Shown piece by piece: positions 40,802 to 49,064 of a DNA stretch of 64,000 nucleotides. Source of the stretch: Pseudomonadota bacterium (GTDB lineage: Bacteria > Pseudomonadota > Gammaproteobacteria > Xanthomonadales > Rhodanobacteraceae). Location: NCBI GenBank assembly GCA_021795435.1, contig JAJYPJ010000001.1, positions 106,591 through 170,590 of the forward strand, written 5' to 3'. Each line of letters opens with the position of its first letter. Positions within the stretch are counted from its first letter, which is position 1. The notes under the pieces are model-generated. The model ran no database searches. It was not told where the DNA came from and worked only from the letters and a program-made list of their open reading frames with translations. The position numbers were made by a program, and so were the translations under genes.

Positions 40802-41170
40802 ATGATCATGCTTCAAGGACTACCGAATTGCGACACGTGTCGGAAGGCGCGTCATTGGCTCGATCGTCACGGGCTCGAGCACGTCTTCGTTGATTACCGC
40901 GCGCAGCGTCCCGAGCCGGGGACGCTGCGCGACTGGGCAGGCCGGGCGGGCGGCTGGACGCGGCTGGTCAACAGGACGGGTCCGACCTGGCGCAACCTGT
41001 TGCCGCAGCGGAAGGATCCCCGGAGTGATCCGGAATGGACCCTGCTGATCCGCGAGTATCCGGCGTTGCTTCGTCGACCGGTGGTGTTGCGCGACGGGTT
41101 ATTCCTCGGCCTTGGCTTCAGCGATCGCCAATTCGCTACCTGGTTCGCCTCGGACGCGCGAGAGGGCTAG
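40802..41170 (+). CDS. ArsC/Spx-family reductase-like protein (YffB type)
   Basis: A 122-aa glutaredoxin-like protein of the ArsC family with PNCDTCRKARHWLDRHG at the N-terminus (Cys10, Cys13) and KDPRSDPEWTLLIREYPALLRRPVV near the end. The YffB group is often next to dapD/dapE in gammaproteobacteria; arsenate reduction has not been its evident role. ATG 40802 follows AGGAAGG. A 145-nt gap separates it from dapD. It is unlikely to be a true ars gene, as no ars neighbours exist. Confidence 0.88.
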   Translation: MIMLQGLPNCDTCRKARHWLDRHGLEHVFVDYRAQRPEPGTLRDWAGRAGGWTRLVNRTGPTWRNLLPQRKDPRSDPEWTLLIREYPALLRRPVVLRDGLFLGLGFSDRQFATWFASDAREG

Positions 41171-41189
41171 GGCGGGATGGGGTGATGCC

Positions 41190-42272
41190 TCAGTCCTGGC
41201 GACCATGCCGGTGCACGGCCTCGACAAGCGCCGACACGTGCTCGGGATCGATGTCCGGCGTGATGCCGTGCCCGAGGTTGAACACCAGACCCGGTTGGGG
41301 GCCGAAGGCGGCCAGCAGGGTGGCGACTTCGCGATCGATGGCATCGGTCCTTGCGCGCAGCGTGGCGGGATCAAGGTTGCCTTGCAGGGCGACCCGGTCA
41401 CCCACGCGCGCACGCGCGTCCGCCATGTCGATGGTCCAGTCGATGCCCAGCGCCGTGCAGCCGGTTTGCGCGAGTGATTCCAACTGGCCGGTGCCATGGA
41501 CTCCCTTGGCGAACAGGATCAGCGGCACGTCTCGCGTGATTGACTGACTGCGCAGGGTGCTGGCCACGGTGGCCAGGTAGCGCAGCGAGAACTCGGCAAA
41601 CATAGCGGGAGCCAGCAGTCCTCCCCAGGTGTCGAACACCATGAGCACTTGTGCACCGGCCGCAGCTTGCGCCGTCAAGTAGGCGGCAACAGCCCGTGCG
41701 AGCGTCTCCAGCAGTTGATGGAGGATCGACGGATCGTTCCATGCCATCGTCTTTGCACGCGCGAAATCGCGTGATCCGGAACCTTCGAGCATGTAGCAGG
41801 CCAGCGTCCACGGACTGCCGGAAAACCCGATCAGTGGCACGCGTCCATCCAGTTCGCGTCGGATCAGCCGTACCGCATCCATGACGTAGCGCAACTCCTG
41901 CTCGGGATCAGGTACAGCCAGCCGCGCGATGTCCGCGGCGCTGCGCAAGGGATTGGCGAATCGGGGTCCTTCCCCCTCGGCAAACGAGAGGCCTAGCCCC
42001 ATGGCATCGGGAATGGTGAGGATGTCCGAGAAGAGAATGGCGGCATCCAGATCGAATCGGCGCAGCGGTTGCAAGGTCACCTCGCAGGCCAACTCGGGCG
42101 TTTGGGCCAAGGTCAGGAAGCTGCCCGCCTGCGCTCGGGTTGCCCGATATTCCGGAAGATAGCGACCGGCCTGTCGCATCAACCATACTGGTCGCGTATC
42201 GGTGGGCTGACGATGCAACGCCCGCAGGAGGCGCGTGCGGCGCGGATCATCGGTGGCGACGGGCAATGCCAT
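41190..42272 (-). CDS. hemE: Uroporphyrinogen III decarboxylase
   Basis: Converts uroporphyrinogen III to coproporphyrinogen III in haem synthesis. The 360-aa protein has [20 protein letters not shown], the catalytic Asp region [17 protein letters not shown] and [16 protein letters not shown], all diagnostic. It converges on the ArsC-like gene and begins 2 nt after the small WGR gene on the same strand, suggesting co-transcription. Confidence 0.97.
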   Translation of the reverse strand: MALPVATDDPRRTRLLRALHRQPTDTRPVWLMRQAGRYLPEYRATRAQAGSFLTLAQTPELACEVTLQPLRRFDLDAAILFSDILTIPDAMGLGLSFAEGEGPRFANPLRSAADIARLAVPDPEQELRYVMDAVRLIRRELDGRVPLIGFSGSPWTLACYMLEGSGSRDFARAKTMAWNDPSILHQLLETLARAVAAYLTAQAAAGAQVLMVFDTWGGLLAPAMFAEFSLRYLATVASTLRSQSITRDVPLILFAKGVHGTGQLESLAQTGCTALGIDWTIDMADARARVGDRVALQGNLDPATLRARTDAIDREVATLLAAFGPQPGLVFNLGHGITPDIDPEHVSALVEAVHRHGRQD

Positions 42273-42274
42273 GC

Positions 42275-42517
42275 CTACAGGCCCTGCGCGAACATGACGC
42301 GATATCCACGGCGAATCTGCGCGTCGCGCGCCTGTTCGAATGCCGCAAGCGCGGCGTCACGCTCCAGGTAAACCTCGCGCCGTCCGCCCGGCTTGCCGCC
42401 TTGGGTGCCCCATTCCCGCAGCAACGTCCACCCTCCCAGGAGATCCTGCTCCAGCGCGAGTTGGTAGTAACGGGGCGGCGTGCCGCCCTCGGGTTGGGTC
42501 TGCAAATACAGGCGCAT
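42275..42517 (-). CDS. Stand-alone WGR-domain protein
   Basis: An 80-aa protein consisting of little more than a WGR domain: [48 protein letters not shown] and a final helix. WGR domains bind nucleic acids in PARPs and in MolR-type bacterial proteins; small single-domain versions are common in proteobacteria but their role is not known. Its stop is 2 nt from the hemE start, so it may lie in the hemE transcript. Confidence 0.85.
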   Translation of the reverse strand: MRLYLQTQPEGGTPPRYYQLALEQDLLGGWTLLREWGTQGGKPGGRREVYLERDAALAAFEQARDAQIRRGYRVMFAQGL

Positions 42518-42703
42518 GAAAGGTCAGGTCGCGACGTGGCATCCAATTGTAACGGCTGCCGGAGTCACTGAGATTGCCCCCGTGGGTGCGGGAGCGTGTC
42601 CCGTGCGCGACGCATGGGTGCATTGGGCCGTTTGGATGGTCCAGCGATTTGCCTGTCTGGCCGGTCGCCGGCATGTCGCGAGCCATCGAGTTGGCCAGGG
42701 CAT

Positions 42704-43684
42704 TCACGCGCCGGCGAGCGTCCAATGGCGTACGGTTCGTGCGACCTCGGCGAGTGCTGCATCGCGTTCACGCAGGGGGATTGCCGTTTCGGTCAGGTAC
42801 GCTGCAACAAGGAGCGGCTGCCGGTCTGGCGGCAGGACGATGGCCACGTCATTCCGCGAACCATGTTCCCCGGCCCCGCTTTTGTCCCTCACGATCCAAT
42901 TTTCCGGAAAGCCGGCGCGCAGCAGTTGCGCTCCGGTGCGGCTTTCCCCCATCCAATGCAGCAGTTGGTGGCGAGAGTCGGCGTGAAGCACATCCCCCAG
43001 CAATATCTGGCGGAGATCGTCGGCCATCGCCGATGGCGTCGTGGTATCCCGCACATCGCCGGGCGCGGCCTCATTTAATGCGGTTTCAAAGCGATCGAGG
43101 CGTGTTGAGGGATCGCCGATGCTCCGCATCCAGCGAGTCAGTGCCGACGGTCCGCCGAGGGCGTGCAGAAGGAAGTTGCCAGCACTGTTGTCGCTCAGCG
43201 AGAGCGCGGCACGGCACAGCGTGGCCAATGTCATCCCTGTGTCGACATGTCGGCTGGTGATCGGCGAGTAATCGACGAGTTGATTGCGGGTGAACCGTAT
43301 ACGGCGATCGAGCTGCTCCTGTCCTGCGTCGACGCGCGCCAAAATCGCCGCCACGGCCAGCAGCTTCCACGTGCTGCACAGCGGGAAACGCTCGTTCGAG
43401 CGATAATCGAGGCGTGCCATTCCGCGGCAGGATAGCGTCGCAACGCCCAAGCGCCCACGACATTCGTGCTCGATTCGCCGCAAAGCGGAACGGGCGATTG
43501 CGGTTCGCGTGTCCTGCCCACTGGCTCGCAACAGCGCTGGAGCGGCGAGTAGCAAGGCGGCTCCGAGAAGCTGTCGTCGCTGCGGCGACCGTGGGGCATC
43601 ACGCACGCTCGCGGATCTGGAGTTTGCGATGGGCGCCCGAACAAGCAATCCCCTCCGGATCGCATGGTCTCGATGAGGGTTCAT
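42704..43684 (-). CDS. bla: Class A serine beta-lactamase
   Basis: A periplasmic beta-lactamase with every class A motif: PLCSTWK (Ser104, Lys107; Ambler 70-73), SLSDNSAGN (SDN loop), RFETALNEAAPGD (Glu166 and Asn170 of the omega loop), TTTPSAMA and DKSGAGEHGS (the KTG triad as KSG). Cysteine precedes the active serine, but position 238 is Gly, so the carbapenemase disulphide is not possible. The N-terminus has a twin-arginine-like signal (RRQLLGAALLLAAPALL). ATG 43684 gives 326 aa; GTG 43606 would give a more normal signal peptide and may be the real start. No ampR neighbour. Spectrum cannot be read from sequence. Confidence 0.92.
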   Translation of the reverse strand: MNPHRDHAIRRGLLVRAPIANSRSASVRDAPRSPQRRQLLGAALLLAAPALLRASGQDTRTAIARSALRRIEHECRGRLGVATLSCRGMARLDYRSNERFPLCSTWKLLAVAAILARVDAGQEQLDRRIRFTRNQLVDYSPITSRHVDTGMTLATLCRAALSLSDNSAGNFLLHALGGPSALTRWMRSIGDPSTRLDRFETALNEAAPGDVRDTTTPSAMADDLRQILLGDVLHADSRHQLLHWMGESRTGAQLLRAGFPENWIVRDKSGAGEHGSRNDVAIVLPPDRQPLLVAAYLTETAIPLRERDAALAEVARTVRHWTLAGA

Positions 43685-43987
43685 GGGATGGTCGGCGGCC
43701 CCGCTGTTCTAACGGTGTGCGTTCAGTATCCATCCAAATCTCCCTGGATCTGGGATCGGTTGTCCAAGGCGCATCGGGCTTCGATCGCAGCCGGCGGCTG
43801 CTCATCTCCGCTCATGCGGGCGGCCATTCCAGGACATCCGCAAGGGATCCCGCGCCGTCGTGCTTCCCTGTAGGCTTGGCCCCGCCATGCGCGGGATGCC
43901 GGGTCCATGGCACGCTCCAGCCATTGCTTGGTTCGCTTGCGCGAATTCGAGAGGCGATGGGTACATTAGGTGCCGGGGGGTCGTGAT
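43685..43987. other. Gap between bla and the DUF2238 gene
   Basis: About 300 nt with divergent flanking genes. I see no conserved ORF. A weak -10-like TACATT at 43961-43966 faces the DUF2238 gene; otherwise no regulatory site, repeat or RNA structure was recognised. Confidence 0.4.
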
Positions 43988-44701
43988 ATGGGGGGTGTTG
44001 CTAGGCGCAGTCAGGTTGAGGACGCAGTGACTGTTGCGCACCCGCCCGCTGTCGGAAAAGCGTCAGCGGTCCCACTTGCGTTGCTCATGGCATTCGCGGT
44101 GATCTGGGTCGCCTTGGCCATTGCCCCTTGGTATCGCGCCGATTGGATGCTGGAGAACGCGCTGGTCGTGATCGCAGTGCCGTTGCTCGTTGCAACCTAT
44201 CGCAGGCTGCGATTCTCCAATGCCAGTTACGTGGCTTTGTTCGTTTTTCTTGTGCTGCACGAAGTCGGCGCGCATTACACCTATGCGCAAGTCCCATATG
44301 ACCGTTGGGTGCATGCATGGTTCGGAGTATTGATCAACCAGGCATTCGCTTTCCCTCGCAACGAATATGACCGATTCGTACATTTCATGTACGGGGTCCT
44401 GGTCACCCCCATGGTGTTCGAACTCTTTGAGGCGCGAGCGCGAGCGCGGGGCATCTGGCGGTGGATTTTTCCGGTTGCCTTCATCGTGTCGAACAGTGCA
44501 TTGTTCGAGCTGGTGGAGTGGTTTGCCGCCGAGCATTTTGGTGGCGGTTTGGGTGTTGCCTACCTGGGCACGCAGGGTGATGTGTGGGACGCACAGAGCG
44601 ACATGCTGCTGGCGATGATTGGGAGCATTGTCTCGATCGCCGCAATTGCCATCATGTGCCGTTACAGGGCCCGAAGATCTGGCGGCAACGCCCTAGGTTA
44701 G
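43988..44701 (+). CDS. DUF2238 (YjdF-like) inner membrane protein
   Basis: A 237-aa protein with six or so membrane segments (for example LALLMAFAVIWVALAIAPW and ALVVIAVPLLVATY). It matches the DUF2238/YjdF family through HEVGAHYTYAQVPYD, PRNEYDRFVHFMYGVL and WDAQSDMLLAMIG. These conserved His, Asp and Glu residues face the membrane region, but the family has no settled function. ATG 43988 behind GGGGGG is preferred; the track begins six codons earlier at GTG. It converges on the GFA gene. Confidence 0.88.
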   Translation: MGGVARRSQVEDAVTVAHPPAVGKASAVPLALLMAFAVIWVALAIAPWYRADWMLENALVVIAVPLLVATYRRLRFSNASYVALFVFLVLHEVGAHYTYAQVPYDRWVHAWFGVLINQAFAFPRNEYDRFVHFMYGVLVTPMVFELFEARARARGIWRWIFPVAFIVSNSALFELVEWFAAEHFGGGLGVAYLGTQGDVWDAQSDMLLAMIGSIVSIAAIAIMCRYRARRSGGNALG

Positions 44702-44852
44702 CCTGCGTCCCGGATGCGGAGCGGAAGAGCAGGGGCGCGCACTGATTGCTTGTCGACTCTTGTTTCCGGGAGCGCGGATTTGTCATCCCAAGCGGTGTCT
44801 GCGCGTAGGCGGTGTTCTGTCGTGCTGGCCCATCGTGTGAATGTTTGGTTGA

Positions 44853-44880
44853 CCAGGGCGGCAAGTGAAAATCGCCCTGG
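44853..44880. terminator. Hairpin in convergent DUF2238/GFA gap
   Basis: CCAGGGCG and CGCCCTGG form a perfect 8-bp stem with a 12-nt loop between two converging genes. No T-tract follows on either strand, so factor-independent termination is uncertain. Confidence 0.4.
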
Positions 44881-44980
44881 GCCGAGATCGCACGGACGGT
44901 GCCAGCGCGGGGCGCAATGCCAAGCCGGGCGATCCATTTGTGGATGATGGGCTTGCCAGGTTGGAGCCACGGTCAAGGCG

Positions 44981-45397
44981 CTATTGGGGAGCGTATTCTG
45001 GATAGGTCGCTATGGCGTCGCCTTGGCACGACCAGTTGCTTCGGGAATCAAAGAAAATTCGCGCTTGGGGCTGGATCGGAACGTCGCAGTCCAACGAGCC
45101 TGCGGGTAGAGACACGATGTCTGTGCCTTCGGGTTGACGTGGCAGTCGCGAGCCACACACGTCGCAGAATTGGTTGGTGAAGCGTTCGGCCTCGGGCACC
45201 TTGAACGCTCGGACGTGTTCACTGCCACTCAGCCACGTAAGTTGGCCAGGCTGGAGGAAAATGTTTGATGCATGGCCCGTGCCGGTTGCCTTGCGGCATC
45301 GGGCGCAATGGCAGTGGTAGAAACGTTTTGGATCACCCTCGACTTGGTACGTCACCGCACCACAGAGGCAGGATCCCGACAGTGTCAAGTGCGTCAT
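44981..45397 (-). CDS. GFA/CENP-V domain protein
   Basis: A 138-aa zinc protein of the glutathione-dependent formaldehyde-activating (GFA) family, a Mss4-like fold. Zinc cysteines are visible in SCLCGAVTY, HCHCARCRKATG and CDVCGSRLP. Although the family name suggests S-hydroxymethylglutathione synthesis, most members lack proof of that activity. ATG 45397 follows GAAGGAGACACG and is preferred to the track's start six codons earlier. No formaldehyde-pathway genes are adjacent. Confidence 0.88.
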   Translation of the reverse strand: MTHLTLSGSCLCGAVTYQVEGDPKRFYHCHCARCRKATGTGHASNIFLQPGQLTWLSGSEHVRAFKVPEAERFTNQFCDVCGSRLPRQPEGTDIVSLPAGSLDCDVPIQPQARIFFDSRSNWSCQGDAIATYPEYAPQ

Positions 45398-45489
45398 CGT
45401 GTCTCCTTCGATCATCCGTTTGGCAACATGCGAAATGTAACCTGCCCGGAGTTAGCGCTGAGCTGTCGATTTCCGCCGAAAACCGAGCT

Positions 45490-45500
45490 GGGGGGGGGGG
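45490..45500 (+). repeat. Homopolymer of 11 G
   Basis: A run of eleven G, unusual for the window, lies between the GFA gene and the transposase remnant. Such tracts are prone to slippage and to sequencing error. Confidence 0.8.
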
Positions 45501-45520
45501 AGGATAAAAACTTGGACTGG

Positions 45521-45622
45521 TTAAGCCGCGAGCCCCATGCTCCTGCGGTATTCGATCGGGCTGCGGGAGCCCAGCGAGATCCGCGCATAGCTGTTCAGGT
45601 CGATGTGGTTGATGTGGGCTCG
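45521..45622 (-). pseudogene. IS3-family transposase C-terminal remnant
   Basis: The last 33 codons of an apparent IS3-family transposase: HINHIDLNSYARISLGSRSP then IEYRRSMGLAA and a stop, the typical end of orfB. In the same frame, four consecutive TGA stops lie just upstream, and no transposase homology or inverted ends were found beyond, so this is a dead fragment. It lies downstream of glmS, in a lower-GC stretch (about 45400-45800). Confidence 0.6.
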
Positions 45623-45800
45623 TCATCATCATCAGGGCGAACCGGCGCGTCGGCGGGGGCGGCAATCGACCCGTTGCAGTCATTCTCAGCGCTGACTCAA
45701 GAATGCCGTACTACTCAGCGTTGGGGGTACGTCGGCGACTATATTTGCTTGTTCGCGACTTTAATTGTCAGGAACAATCAGAAAAGTCGGGAGCATCAAA
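45623..45800. other. Lower-GC stretch downstream of glmS
   Basis: This 178-nt stretch has no recognisable gene. It is visibly more AT-rich (GACTATATTTGCTTG, GGAACAATCAGAAAAG). It adjoins the glmS stop, the place Tn7-like elements use for insertion, but no Tn7 end was recognised. Confidence 0.4.
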
Positions 45801-47627
45801 TCATTCGACTGTGACGGACTTGGCCAGGTTGCGTGGTTGGTCGACGTCGGTGCCGCGCAGTACGGCGACGTGATAGGCGAGTAATTGGAGCGGCACGGTA
45901 AGCACTGCGGGAGCAATCATTTCACCGCCGACCTCAAGGCGAAGGACCCGCGTCGGATCCTCTCCCTCGAGTGCTGATACATGGTCTGCGATGACATAGA
46001 GTTCGCCGCCCCTCGCCCGGACTTCCTGCAAATTGGATTTGAGCTTGTCCAGCAATGCGTTGTTGGGCGCCACGGCAATTACGGGCATCGTGCTGTCGAC
46101 CAGCGCGAGCGGGCCATGCTTAAGCTCCCCGGCTGGGTATGCTTCAGCGTGGATGTATGAAATTTCCTTGAGCTTGAGGGCTCCCTCCATGGCCACTGCT
46201 TGCTGCGTGCCTCGGCCAAGGAATAGGGCATGTTGGCGGTCCACGATTCGCGCCGCGAGGGCTTCGATCGCCGGCTCGATGGTCAGGGCCAGCTCGAGCA
46301 TGCGAGGAAGGTGTGCCAATTCTGCCGCGAGCGCTTGTAACCGCGACAGGGGTAGGCCATGCGTTCGTGCCAGTTCCTGACTGAGTAATGCCAGCGCGGC
46401 CAACTGAGTGGTGAAGGCTTTTGTGGACGCGACGCCGATTTCTGGACCCGCGCGGGTCATGAGCTTGAGTTGCGCCTCGCGAACCAGCGAAGACTCCGGG
46501 ACGTTGCAGATCGCCAGCGTGCCCAGATAGCCCCGGGCACGCGATTCGCGCAGCGCGGCCAACGTGTCGGCGGTCTCACCCGATTGGGATATCGCAATGA
46601 ACAGCGTGTTGGGCGGCACCACAACGTCACGGTAACGGTATTCACTTGCGACCTCGACGCTCACGGGGATGCGCGCCAGAGCCTCGATCCAGATCTTGGC
46701 AACCAGACCCGCGTGGTAGCTCGTTCCGCAAGCGACAATATGGAGACCAGCAGCGCGTGAAAGCAGGGTGTCGCCGCCTGGTCCGAAAATATTGGGCAAT
46801 GGACCGTTCGCACCAAGTCGGCCTTCAAGCGTGTCAGCCACTGCGCGCGGTTGTTCGTGAATTTCCTTGAGCATGAAATGGCGAAATTCGCCCTTGTCGA
46901 TTGCGTCGCTGCTGAGTTCGCTCTCGTGCACGACGCGGTCAACCGACTTGCCGTGCCGATCAAAAACCGCATAGCGCTCGCGGCCTATCTCGGCGACGTC
47001 CCCCTCCTCGAGATATATCACTCGTCGCGTCACTTGGACCAAGGCCTGAATATCGGATGCCAGGAAGTGTTCGCCGATGCCGATTCCGAGTACTAAAGGA
47101 CTACCCAGGCGCGCCCCGACGATGTGCTCCGCATCTTGAGTATCCAGGACCGCGATCGCGTAGGCGCCCTCTAGTCTCGCAATGGCACGAAGCGTGGCTT
47201 CGCGCACATCGAGTCCCTTGCCCAATTCCAGGTCGACCAGATGGGCAATCACTTCGGTATCGGTCTCGGACGCAAACACCCGTCCGAGACTTTGCAGTTC
47301 AGCGCGCAAATGGGCGTGGTTTTCGATGATGCCGTTGTGGACTACGACGGCGCGCCCCGCTTGATGGGGATGCGCGTTTTCCTCGCTCGGTGCGCCATGA
47401 GTTGCCCAGCGGGTGTGGGCTATGCCGGTATGTCCCCGAAGTGGATCCGCGTCACAGCGAGCCTCCAACTCCCGAACCTTGCCCTTGGCCCGCACCCGCC
47501 GCAGACCTGACGGCGTCAACACGGCTATGCCTGCAGAATCGTAGCCGCGGTATTCCAGTGCCCTCAGGCCTGCGACCAGGATGGGAGCAACGTCACGTTG
47601 GGCGACGGCGGCGACAATGCCACACAT
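45801..47627 (-). CDS. glmS: Glutamine-fructose-6-phosphate aminotransferase
   Basis: Makes glucosamine-6-phosphate, the first step to UDP-GlcNAc for peptidoglycan and lipid A. The 608-aa protein (E. coli 609) begins MCGIVAAV, leaving Cys2 as the N-terminal glutaminase nucleophile; the track's 21-residue extension is impossible for that reason. GYDSAGIAVL, HTRWATHG and two SIS domains (CGTSYHAG, SQSGETADTLAAL) are present, and it ends RNLAKSVTVE. No glmU is adjacent. The glmS ribozyme of Gram-positives was not expected or seen. Confidence 0.97.
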   Translation of the reverse strand: MCGIVAAVAQRDVAPILVAGLRALEYRGYDSAGIAVLTPSGLRRVRAKGKVRELEARCDADPLRGHTGIAHTRWATHGAPSEENAHPHQAGRAVVVHNGIIENHAHLRAELQSLGRVFASETDTEVIAHLVDLELGKGLDVREATLRAIARLEGAYAIAVLDTQDAEHIVGARLGSPLVLGIGIGEHFLASDIQALVQVTRRVIYLEEGDVAEIGRERYAVFDRHGKSVDRVVHESELSSDAIDKGEFRHFMLKEIHEQPRAVADTLEGRLGANGPLPNIFGPGGDTLLSRAAGLHIVACGTSYHAGLVAKIWIEALARIPVSVEVASEYRYRDVVVPPNTLFIAISQSGETADTLAALRESRARGYLGTLAICNVPESSLVREAQLKLMTRAGPEIGVASTKAFTTQLAALALLSQELARTHGLPLSRLQALAAELAHLPRMLELALTIEPAIEALAARIVDRQHALFLGRGTQQAVAMEGALKLKEISYIHAEAYPAGELKHGPLALVDSTMPVIAVAPNNALLDKLKSNLQEVRARGGELYVIADHVSALEGEDPTRVLRLEVGGEMIAPAVLTVPLQLLAYHVAVLRGTDVDQPRNLAKSVTVE

Positions 47628-47765
47628 GGGGAAACTCCGGCGGACTTGGCTGGGGAATGATAGGGGAGCGATACGGCGACGGATTGTCAATCAACGCCGC
47701 GGGATTGGAGCGGTTGCTCGCGAACTTCATCGGACCGTGATTCGGAGCCTACGGCGACACGGCCG

Positions 47766-47794
47766 ATATAATTCATGCCTTGCCGTCGGTTCAG
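47766..47794 (-). promoter_or_regulatory. Candidate promoter for glmS
   Basis: -35 CTGAAC (47794-47789), 17-nt spacer, -10 TTATAT (47771-47766) on the minus strand, about 140 nt before the glmS start. A perfect TATAAT also reads on the plus strand at 47767-47772, but no plus-strand gene follows. Confidence 0.4.
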
Positions 47795-47813
47795 GCCATG
47801 CGCTTGGTGTGGC

Positions 47814-48821
47814 TCAGACACCGTAATAGCCGCGGAACCAGTCCACGAAGCGCAAGACACCCTCCTGGATGCCTACGCGCGGTTGCCACCCGGTTGCCGC
47901 GCGAAGCGCCGTCACGTCAGCCCAGGTTGCCTCCACGTCGCCCGGCTGCATGGGCAGGAGCTCCTTCGCAACCGTTCGACCCATTGCATTCTCGATCAGC
48001 TCGATGAAGTGGAGCAGTGCAACGGGTTGGTCGCCGCCAATGTTATAGATGCGGTACGGCGCGTCCGATCGTCCAGGGTGCGGGCTTTGCGCGTCATAGG
48101 TCGCGTCGGGTTCGGCAGGCCGATCCAGCACGGCAAGCGTGCCATCGACGATATCGTCGATGTACGTGAAGTCCCGTCGATGGTGCCCGTGGTTGAAGAC
48201 CTGCAGCGGTTCACCGCGGCGAATTCGCTGGGCAAACAACATGGGTGACATGTCGGGACGTCCCCAAGGCCCATACACGGTGAAAAACCGAAGTCCTGTC
48301 GCGGGCAGCTGGTAAAGATGGCTGTAAGCGTGCGCCATCAGTTCGTTGGATTTCTTCGTGGCGGCATACAGGCTCACCGGGTGGTCCACGGCATCCCCCT
48401 CCGAGAACGGCAGCTTGCGGTTCGCCCCGTACACGGAACTGGAGGATGCGAACACCAAGTGGCGCACTTGTCCACGCCGGCATGCCTCTAGGACGTTGCC
48501 AAATCCGACCAGGTTGCTTTGAACATAGGCGGAGGGATTGATGAGCGAGTAGCGCACGCCCGCCTGCGCGGCAAGGTGCACGACGCGCTCGGGAGCAAAT
48601 GCCGTGAATGTCCCTTGCAGGGCGCCATTGTCGGCAATGTCCAGCCGATGGTGCTGGTACCCCGGGTGCGCGCTGAATCGAGCGACGCGCGCCGCTTTCA
48701 GTTCCGGATCGTAATAGTCATTGTGGTTGTCGATGCCGAGCACTTGCTCGCCACGTGCCAGCAGGCGCTCGATGAGCGCCGCACCGATGAAGCCGGCCGC
48801 GCCGGTTACGAGGATGCGCAT
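47814..48821 (-). CDS. NAD-dependent sugar-nucleotide epimerase (UDP-glucuronate 4-epimerase-like)
   Basis: An extended short-chain dehydrogenase of 335 aa. The NAD motif is VTGAAGFIGAALIERL; SSSSVYGANRKLPFSE and the catalytic YAATKKSNELMAHAY (YxxxK) are intact, as is FFTVYGPWGRPDMSP. NDYYDPELKAARVARF and the overall pattern resemble GalA/GlcA 4-epimerases used for capsule or LPS sugars. No polysaccharide cluster is nearby. It is upstream of glmS on the same strand (186-nt gap); glmS probably has its own promoter in the gap. Confidence 0.88.
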   Translation of the reverse strand: MRILVTGAAGFIGAALIERLLARGEQVLGIDNHNDYYDPELKAARVARFSAHPGYQHHRLDIADNGALQGTFTAFAPERVVHLAAQAGVRYSLINPSAYVQSNLVGFGNVLEACRRGQVRHLVFASSSSVYGANRKLPFSEGDAVDHPVSLYAATKKSNELMAHAYSHLYQLPATGLRFFTVYGPWGRPDMSPMLFAQRIRRGEPLQVFNHGHHRRDFTYIDDIVDGTLAVLDRPAEPDATYDAQSPHPGRSDAPYRIYNIGGDQPVALLHFIELIENAMGRTVAKELLPMQPGDVEATWADVTALRAATGWQPRVGIQEGVLRFVDWFRGYYGV

Positions 48822-48875
48822 GATTCGATGGTTCGATGAGTCCCGGCAGTCTACCAGCCGCGTGCAACGGCGCCG

Positions 48876-48904
48876 TTGACAGACTCATGACAGCTGGCTA
48901 GCGT
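48876..48904 (+). promoter_or_regulatory. Candidate promoter of the thrS operon
   Basis: A perfect -35 TTGACA (48876-48881), a 17-nt spacer and a weak -10 TAGCGT (48899-48904), about 155 nt upstream of thrS. The gap before thrS is otherwise free of genes. Confidence 0.4.
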
Positions 48905-49064
48905 GCGTACAGCATTTCTTCGAATCGGGTGGCGGCCGGGTGACCTGCACGCCGAGCGTGCGACATGAGTACCAGCGGCTGATTCCCACCTGCCTGTGTC
49001 ACGCCGACCAAGGGCGCTTGAGGCCCTTGCAACTCGCCTGTGATCCGCATCGGAACGTAGAACC

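Noticed and set aside
45272-45814. 180-aa plus-strand ORF spanning the GFA start and the IS remnant
   Set aside because: No family resemblance; it crosses the G11 tract and the transposase remnant in a meaningless frame.
47767-47772. Perfect TATAAT on the plus strand between glmS and the epimerase
   Set aside because: No plus-strand gene or RNA follows and no -35 fits; the minus-strand reading suits glmS better.
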